From NCBI RefSeq assembly GCF_016894385.1, contig NZ_CP069812.1, positions 3,100,001 to 3,164,000 of the forward strand: a stretch of DNA of 64,000 nucleotides. The letters run 5' to 3'. Below the pieces are notes generated by a model. It did not search any database. It was not told the DNA's origin and saw only the letters and a list, made by a program, of their open reading frames with translations. Made by a program: the position numbers and the translations under genes. The DNA is from Cupriavidus oxalaticus (GTDB lineage: Bacteria; Pseudomonadota; Gammaproteobacteria; Burkholderiales; Burkholderiaceae). This document shows, piece by piece, positions 59,545 to 64,000 of this stretch. Position 1 is the first letter of the stretch. Every line of letters begins with the position of its first letter.

Positions 59545-60099
59545 TCAGCTTCCCTGCCGGTCGCGTTGCCACAGCACATCGGAGCCGCCGCCGGCCCGGT
59601 TCAGCACCCGCGCCAGCACGAACATCAGGTCCGAGAGCCGGTTCAGGTACTGGCGCGGCGCCTCGTTCAGCGGCTCGGCCGCACCCAGCGCCACCAGCGC
59701 GCGCTCGGCGCGCCGGCATACGGTGCGGCATACATGGGCCTGCGCCGCGGCGCGGCTGCCGCCGGGCAGGATGAACTCCGCCAGCCGCGGCAGGTTGGCG
59801 TTGTAGTCGGCCAGCCAGGTGTCGAGCTGCGCCACCTGCTCGGGCTTGAGCAGCGTGTAGCCGGGGATGGAAAGCTCGCCGCCGAGGTCGAACAGGTCGT
59901 GCTGGATATGCAGCAGCGCGGCGCGCACGTCGTCGGGAAGCGTCTCGGTCAGCAGCACGCCGACGTGGCAGTTCAGTTCGTCGACGTCGCCGATGGCGGC
60001 GATGCGCAGGCTGTCCTTGCCGGTGCGGCTGCCGTCGCCCAGGCCGGTGGTGCCGGCGTCGCCGGTGCGGGTGGCAATCTTGGACAGGCGGTTGCCCAT
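59545..60099 (-). CDS. PduO-type ATP:cob(I)alamin adenosyltransferase
   Basis: Converts cob(I)alamin to adenosylcobalamin. 184 residues, trimeric PduO/EutT-like fold, not the CobA/CobO type. TRTGDAGTTGLGDGSRTGKDS binds ATP, with GDVDELNCHVGVLL, FILPGGSRAAAQAHVCRTVCRRAERALVAL and YLNRLSDLMFVLARVLNR following. Adenosylcobalamin would serve enzymes such as methylmalonyl-CoA mutase elsewhere. ATG 60099 with GGAGACC upstream. Divergent from the FAD-linked dehydrogenase gene. Confidence 0.92.
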   Translation of the reverse strand: MGNRLSKIATRTGDAGTTGLGDGSRTGKDSLRIAAIGDVDELNCHVGVLLTETLPDDVRAALLHIQHDLFDLGGELSIPGYTLLKPEQVAQLDTWLADYNANLPRLAEFILPGGSRAAAQAHVCRTVCRRAERALVALGAAEPLNEAPRQYLNRLSDLMFVLARVLNRAGGGSDVLWQRDRQGS

Positions 60100-60225
60100 G
60101 CCGGTCTCCCTAAAAGTGAAAGTCAGAGCGTGTCGGGGGAAATAGCGCATTATCGCGCCGGAGCACGGGGATACGCCATGCGCACGAGGGTCCGCCGGCA
60201 CCCTCCTTCGGTGCGGGTCCCGCCT

Positions 60226-60255
60226 GTGCGGCTCGAGTGCGGCTCGAGTGCGGCT
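60226..60255. repeat. 11-bp tandem repeat, about 2.7 copies
   Basis: GTGCGGCTCGA at 60226-60236 and 60237-60247, with a partial third unit (GTGCGGCT, 60248-60255), in the 334-base region between the divergent adenosyltransferase and dehydrogenase genes. The rest of this region holds a TAGAAT box at 60317-60322 and no gene. Confidence 0.7.
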
Positions 60256-60433
60256 GGCTTGTGCGGCTATCGGCCAGCCCGGCGCCGGCCAAGGGTGCAT
60301 GAGCCGCCGCGCGGCGTAGAATGCCGTTATTCGTCCATTCGACAACCGGGTCGCGCCCCGCCTGCCTTTCCGGACCACAGGACCGGAACGCCACCGCCGG
60401 CAACCTCGCCGCGCCGACCCGCCGGAGACCCGC

Positions 60434-61864
60434 ATGAACCACCCCACGCCGCCCGCCGCGCTCGAACGCCGTCCCCTGCCGCCCGCCTTCAGCGAAGCCC
60501 TCGCGGCGCGCTTCGGCGAGCGCTTCACCACCTCGGCCGGCGTGCGCGAGCACCATGGCCGCGATGAATCGCCGTTCCCGCCGGCGGTGCCCGATGCGGT
60601 CGTGTTCGCCCACAGCACCGACGAAGTCGCCGAGGTCGCGCGCCTGTGCAACCACCACGGCGTGCCGCTGATCCCCTACGGCGCCGGCTCGTCGCTGGAA
60701 GGGCACCTGCTGGCCGTGGCCGGCGGCGTCAGCCTGGACCTGTCGCAGATGAACCGCGTGCTGGCGGTGCAGCCCGAGGACCTGAGCGTGACCGTGCAGC
60801 CCGGCGTCACGCGCAAGCAGCTGAACCAGGAAATCAAGGACACCGGGCTGTTCTTCCCGATCGACCCGGGCGCGGACGCGTCGCTGGGCGGCATGTGCGC
60901 GACGCGCGCGTCCGGGACCAACGCGGTGCGCTACGGCACCATGCGCGAGAACGTGCTGGCGCTGACCGTGGTGACCGCCGATGGCCGCGTGATCCGCACC
61001 GGCACGCATGCGCGCAAGTCGTCGGCCGGCTATGACCTGACCCGCCTGTTCATCGGCAGCGAAGGCACGCTCGGCATCATTACCGAGGTCACGGTGCGGC
61101 TCTACCCGCAGCCGGAGGCGATCTCGGCCGCGGTGTGCGCCTTCCCCAGCATGGGCAGCGCGGTGCAGGCCGTGATCCAGACCATCCAGCTGGGCGTGCC
61201 GGTGGCGCGCGTGGAGTTCGTCGACGCGCTGGCGATCCGCGCCATCAACCGGCACGACAACCTGACGCTGCCGGAAACCCCGCACCTGTTCTTCGAATTC
61301 CACGGCACCGAGGCCGGCGTGCGCGAGCAGGCCGAGACCGTGCAGCAGATCACCGCCGAGCACGGCGGCCAGGGCTTCGAGTGGGCCACGCGCCCCGAGG
61401 ACCGCAGCCGGCTGTGGAACGCGCGCCATACCGCCTACTTTGCGATGCTGCAGCTCAAGCCCGGCTGCAAGTCGGTCACCACCGACGTGTGCGTGCCGAT
61501 CTCGCGCCTGGCCGAGTGCGTGACCGAAACCGAGAAGGACCTGAACGCCTCCGCCCTGCCCTGCCCGATCGTCGGCCACGTCGGCGACGGCAATTTCCAC
61601 GTGGCGATCCTGGTCGACCCGGACAAGCCGGAGGAAATGGCCGAGGCCGAGGCCATCAACCAGCGCATCGTCGAACGCGCGCTGGCGATGGGCGGCACCT
61701 GCACCGGCGAGCACGGCGTGGGGCTGCACAAGCAGCGCTTCCTGGTGAAGGAGCACGGCGAGGATGCGCTCGACCTGATGCGCGTGATCAAGGACGCGCT
61801 CGATCCCAACCATATCCTCAACCCGGGCAAGATCTTCAGCGCCACGCGCGGCGGCGCGCACTGA
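60434..61864 (+). CDS. FAD-linked oxidase, D-lactate dehydrogenase (cytochrome)/glycolate-oxidase type
   Basis: 476 residues. PCMH-type FAD domain with VPLIPYGAGSSLEGHLLAVAGGVSLDLSQMNRVL and GLFFPIDPGADASLGGMCATRASGTNAVRYGTMRENVL, then the FAD-oxidase C-terminal domain with HVGDGNFHVAILVDP, TGEHGVGLHKQRFL and ALDPNHILNPGKIF. It oxidises a 2-hydroxy acid, most likely D-lactate, passing electrons to cytochrome or quinone. Homologues are named Dld or GlcD-like. Start ATG 60434 in a leader with no obvious strong SD. It is followed 10 bases later by a LysR regulator, and a glcD gene begins at 63520. Confidence 0.88.
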   Translation: MNHPTPPAALERRPLPPAFSEALAARFGERFTTSAGVREHHGRDESPFPPAVPDAVVFAHSTDEVAEVARLCNHHGVPLIPYGAGSSLEGHLLAVAGGVSLDLSQMNRVLAVQPEDLSVTVQPGVTRKQLNQEIKDTGLFFPIDPGADASLGGMCATRASGTNAVRYGTMRENVLALTVVTADGRVIRTGTHARKSSAGYDLTRLFIGSEGTLGIITEVTVRLYPQPEAISAAVCAFPSMGSAVQAVIQTIQLGVPVARVEFVDALAIRAINRHDNLTLPETPHLFFEFHGTEAGVREQAETVQQITAEHGGQGFEWATRPEDRSRLWNARHTAYFAMLQLKPGCKSVTTDVCVPISRLAECVTETEKDLNASALPCPIVGHVGDGNFHVAILVDPDKPEEMAEAEAINQRIVERALAMGGTCTGEHGVGLHKQRFLVKEHGEDALDLMRVIKDALDPNHILNPGKIFSATRGGAH

Positions 61865-61874
61865 AGCGTCCGGC

Positions 61875-62765
61875 ATGGCATCCATGTTCAACCGCGTTCC
61901 GCCCCTGCACCTGCTGATTGCCTTCGAGGCGGCGGCGCGCCTGGGCAGCTTCGCGCGCGCGGCCGAGGAGCTGTCGGTCACGCCCAGCGCCGTGTCGCAC
62001 CGCATCAAGAACCTCGAGGAGCTGTGGGGCGAGGACCTGTTCGTGCGCGCCAACGCCGCGCTGCGGCTGACCGCGGCCGGCACGCGCTACCTGCGCAACG
62101 TGCAGGACGCGCTCAAGTCGCTGAACGAACTGGCGCGGCCCGAGTACAACAAGCTGCGCACGCGGCTGCGCGTAGCGATCCCGCCGACCTTCGGGCGCCA
62201 GCACCTGGTGCCGCGGCTGCCCGAGTTCGGCGCGCTGTACCCGCATATCGACCTGGAACTGCACCTGGCGATTCCGTTCCTCGACGTCAAGGCCGAGGAC
62301 ACCGACGTCGAGATCCGCTACGGCACCGGCCGCTATCCCGACCTGAAGACCACCAAATTGCTGGTCGAGCCGGTGTTCCCGGCATGCGGGCGCGAATACT
62401 ACGAGCGCGTCAACGGCCGCGCCATCACCAGGCCCGAGCACCTGCACGGCCTGGTGCTGCTGCGCAGCCCGCTGGAGCCGTGGAAGCCGTGGTTCGAGAC
62501 CGCCGGCCTGGACTGGCCCGAGCCGCAGACCGGGCCGCAGTTCAACGACATCGGCCTGATGCTGGAAGCGATCGCGTCCAACCAGGGCGTGGCGCTGGTG
62601 CGCCAGCGCATGGCGCGGCACTGGCTGTCGCTGGGGCAGATGGTGCGGCTGCTCGATATCGAGTCGGTATCGCCGCACGGCTATTACATCGTCGAGCGCG
62701 AGCAGGCGCCGCTGAAGCCCGAGGCGCGCTATTTCGTCGACTGGCTGCTGAGCCTGGACTGGTAG
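61875..62765 (+). CDS. LysR family transcriptional regulator (GcvA-like)
   Basis: 296 residues. N-terminal winged helix-turn-helix: LLIAFEAAARLGSFARAAEELSVTPSAVSHRIKNLEELWGEDLFVR, then an effector domain beginning LRVAIPPTFGRQHLVPRLPEF, with VEIRYGTGRYPDLKTTKLLVEPVFPACG. The sub-group with LSVTPSAVSHRIK and RYGTG resembles GcvA/AmpR-like regulators. It is 10 bases downstream of the FAD-linked dehydrogenase in the same direction, so it may control that gene in response to its substrate, though LysR genes are more often divergent from their targets. Confidence 0.9.
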   Translation: MASMFNRVPPLHLLIAFEAAARLGSFARAAEELSVTPSAVSHRIKNLEELWGEDLFVRANAALRLTAAGTRYLRNVQDALKSLNELARPEYNKLRTRLRVAIPPTFGRQHLVPRLPEFGALYPHIDLELHLAIPFLDVKAEDTDVEIRYGTGRYPDLKTTKLLVEPVFPACGREYYERVNGRAITRPEHLHGLVLLRSPLEPWKPWFETAGLDWPEPQTGPQFNDIGLMLEAIASNQGVALVRQRMARHWLSLGQMVRLLDIESVSPHGYYIVEREQAPLKPEARYFVDWLLSLDW

Positions 62766-62777
62766 GAGACCGCCCGT

Positions 62778-63302
62778 ATGCAGAACCTGGAGATCCGGCT
62801 GCTGACCCCCGCCGATGCCGAAGCCTTCCACGCGCTGCGCCTGCAGGGCCTGGCCGAGGCGCCGGAAGCCTTTGCCGCCAGCCTGGAAGAAGAACAGGAC
62901 CTGCTGCCCGAGGCGGTGGCGCAGCGCCTGGCGCCGAGCGCCGACAAGGCCGTGTTCGGCGCCTTCGACGGCAGCGCGCTGGCCGGCGTGGTCGGCATCA
63001 TGCGCGAGCCGCGCCGCAAGCACTGGCACAAGGCCTCGATTTTCGGCATGTACGTGGCGCCGGGCTGGCGCGACCAGAAGCTCGGGCGCGCGCTGATGGA
63101 GCGCGTGCTGGAGCAGGCCGCCGCGATGGAAGGCGTGCGCCAGGTGATCCTGTGCGTCAATGCCGGCAGCGCCGGTGCGGTGCGTCTGTACGAATCGCTC
63201 GGCTTCGAGCGGTTCGGCCTGGAGCCCGACGCGCTGTATGTCGCGCCGCACTTCTACGACAAGCTCGACATGGTGCTGCGGCTGCCGGCCCCGGCACGCT
63301 GA
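62778..63302 (+). CDS. GNAT family N-acetyltransferase
   Basis: 174 residues. IRLLTPADAEAFHALRLQGLAEAPEAFAASLEEEQ, then motif A FGMYVAPGWRDQKLGRALMERVLEQAA and motif B VILCVNAGSAGAVRLYESLGFERFGLEPDAL. The layout is that of a small-molecule or protein N-acetyltransferase; the substrate is unknown. ATG 62778 follows GGTAGGAGACC, 12 bases past the LysR stop, so it probably shares the transcript. Confidence 0.9.
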   Translation: MQNLEIRLLTPADAEAFHALRLQGLAEAPEAFAASLEEEQDLLPEAVAQRLAPSADKAVFGAFDGSALAGVVGIMREPRRKHWHKASIFGMYVAPGWRDQKLGRALMERVLEQAAAMEGVRQVILCVNAGSAGAVRLYESLGFERFGLEPDALYVAPHFYDKLDMVLRLPAPAR

Positions 63303-63452
63303 GGCGGGGGCGCCGCATTTCCTGCACTCGCCGGCCGGTGCTACGCTGAAACCGGGGCCGGTGCCTGCCTGGCCATGATGAGCATTTTTGATCGGCTTGC
63401 CATGCCGAATTCACGTGCCTGGTGGTGCCCGCGGCAGGAGGGCTGCGCTATA

Positions 63453-63474
63453 GTCAGCCGTCCGTCAGCCGTCC
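63453..63474. repeat. 11-bp direct repeat before glcD
   Basis: GTCAGCCGTCC twice in tandem (63453-63463, 63464-63474), about 50 bases before the glcD ATG. TATAGT (63449-63454) overlaps its left end and may be a -10. Confidence 0.6.
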
Positions 63475-63519
63475 CCACGGCGGGCCGCCCGCCGGCCCGA
63501 CCAGAGTCCAGGAGTCGCC

Positions 63520-64000
63520 ATGAATGCCCCGCACGAAGCCCGCACCCTCGCCACCGAAGGCAGCGCAGGCGCGCAGGCCACCGCCGCAGGCCGCCGCAGC
63601 GCGCTGCTCGCCGGCCTGGCGCAGATCCTGCCGGACGCCGCGCTGCTGTCCAGGCCGGAGGACACCGTGCCCTACGAGTGCGACGGCCTCGCCGCGTACC
63701 GCCAGGTGCCGATGGCCGTGGCACTGCCCGACACCGAGGAGCAGGTCTGCGCGATCCTGCGCCTGTGCCACAAGCTGGGCGTGCCCGTGGTGCCGCGCGG
63801 CGCCGGCACCAGCCTGTCCGGCGGCGCCATGCCGATCGCCGAGGGCCTGGTGCTGTCGCTGGCCAAGTTCAAGCGCATCCTGTCGGTCGACCCCTATTCG
63901 CGCACCGCGGTGGTCCAGCCGGGCGTACGCAACCTGGCCATCTCCGATGCCGCCGCGCCCCACAACCTCTACTACGCTCCCGACCCTTCGTCGCAGATCG
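63520..64000 (+). CDS. glcD: Glycolate oxidase FAD subunit GlcD, 3' end outside window
   Basis: Begins MNAPHEARTLATEGSAGAQ at ATG 63520 (GGAG before it) and runs off the right edge after about 160 residues. AQILPDAALLSRPEDTVPYECDGLAAYRQVPMAVALPDTEEQV, the FAD loop VVPRGAGTSLSGGAMPIAEGLVLSL and YYAPDPSSQ are strongly GlcD. It would oxidise glycolate to glyoxylate with GlcE and GlcF, which may follow outside the window. It is separate from the shorter FAD-linked dehydrogenase at 60434-61864. Confidence 0.9.
   Translation, partial: MNAPHEARTLATEGSAGAQATAAGRRSALLAGLAQILPDAALLSRPEDTVPYECDGLAAYRQVPMAVALPDTEEQVCAILRLCHKLGVPVVPRGAGTSLSGGAMPIAEGLVLSLAKFKRILSVDPYSRTAVVQPGVRNLAISDAAAPHNLYYAPDPSSQI

Overview
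The window is about 64 kb of high-GC (roughly two-thirds G+C), densely coded chromosome. Gene content, synteny and protein style fit a beta-proteobacterium of the Burkholderiaceae, most likely Cupriavidus (Ralstonia eutropha group). This is inferred from remembered gene orders (ribF-ileS-lspA-coaBC-dut, clpS-clpA, mutL-miaA-purM, pcnB-folK-panB, dnaK-dnaJ), from Bug-type solute-binding proteins and from overall codon style. No search was run. No rRNA, tRNA, CRISPR array, transposase or prophage gene was recognised. Most of the window is core housekeeping sequence.

Layout, left to right. 0-11.5 kb: NAD quinolinate genes (partial nadB convergent with nadA-nadC), an acyl-lipid desaturase, an MscS-type channel, rsmB-like and purN, then a LuxR-type response regulator convergent with a hybrid histidine kinase. 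11.5-18 kb: ribF, ileS, lspA, coaBC and dut on the plus strand, with a REP-like repeat pair before coaBC. 18-25.6 kb: a glyoxalase-fold protein with a Bug protein, clpS-clpA, a cold-shock gene, a PhnB-like protein and icd. 25.8-35 kb: rluE, a Lys/Ala-rich exported peptide, a DUF192 protein, yajQ, murB, ppnP, argF, a DUF3579 gene, rpsT, murJ, a SirB1-like gene and dedA. 35-38.7 kb: mutL, miaA and a GNAT gene.

38.8-44.8 kb is the clearest accessory segment. A GntR regulator faces a four-gene operon (MHS/MFS transporter, dihydropyrimidinase-like hydrolase, amidase, Asp/Glu-racemase-like protein) that looks built to import and degrade a cyclic amide. It lies between miaA and purM, which I recall as close neighbours in relatives. 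45-53.9 kb: purM (interrupted here by a one-base frameshift), perM-like, hda, a HAD phosphatase, pcnB, folK, a deoxynucleoside kinase, panB and two genes of a tungstate-type ABC importer. 53.9-64 kb: a fused pabB-pabC, a second REP-like pair, dnaJ and dnaK behind a clear sigma-32-type promoter, a PduO-type cobalamin adenosyltransferase, an FAD-linked dehydrogenase, a LysR regulator, a GNAT gene and the start of glcD.

The most notable observations are the purM frameshift; the cyclic-amide operon, whose racemase-like member lacks both family cysteines and whose two promoters share a 12-bp motif; a 12-14 bp TCTTATATAAGA palindrome in two divergent promoter regions (icd/rluE and argF/DUF3579); a long nested hairpin ending in a T-rich run directly at the argF start; and a REP-like repeat that appears to be translated as the N-terminus of PabBC. 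I did not find a convincing wholly new multi-gene system. The hydantoin-like operon is the nearest candidate.
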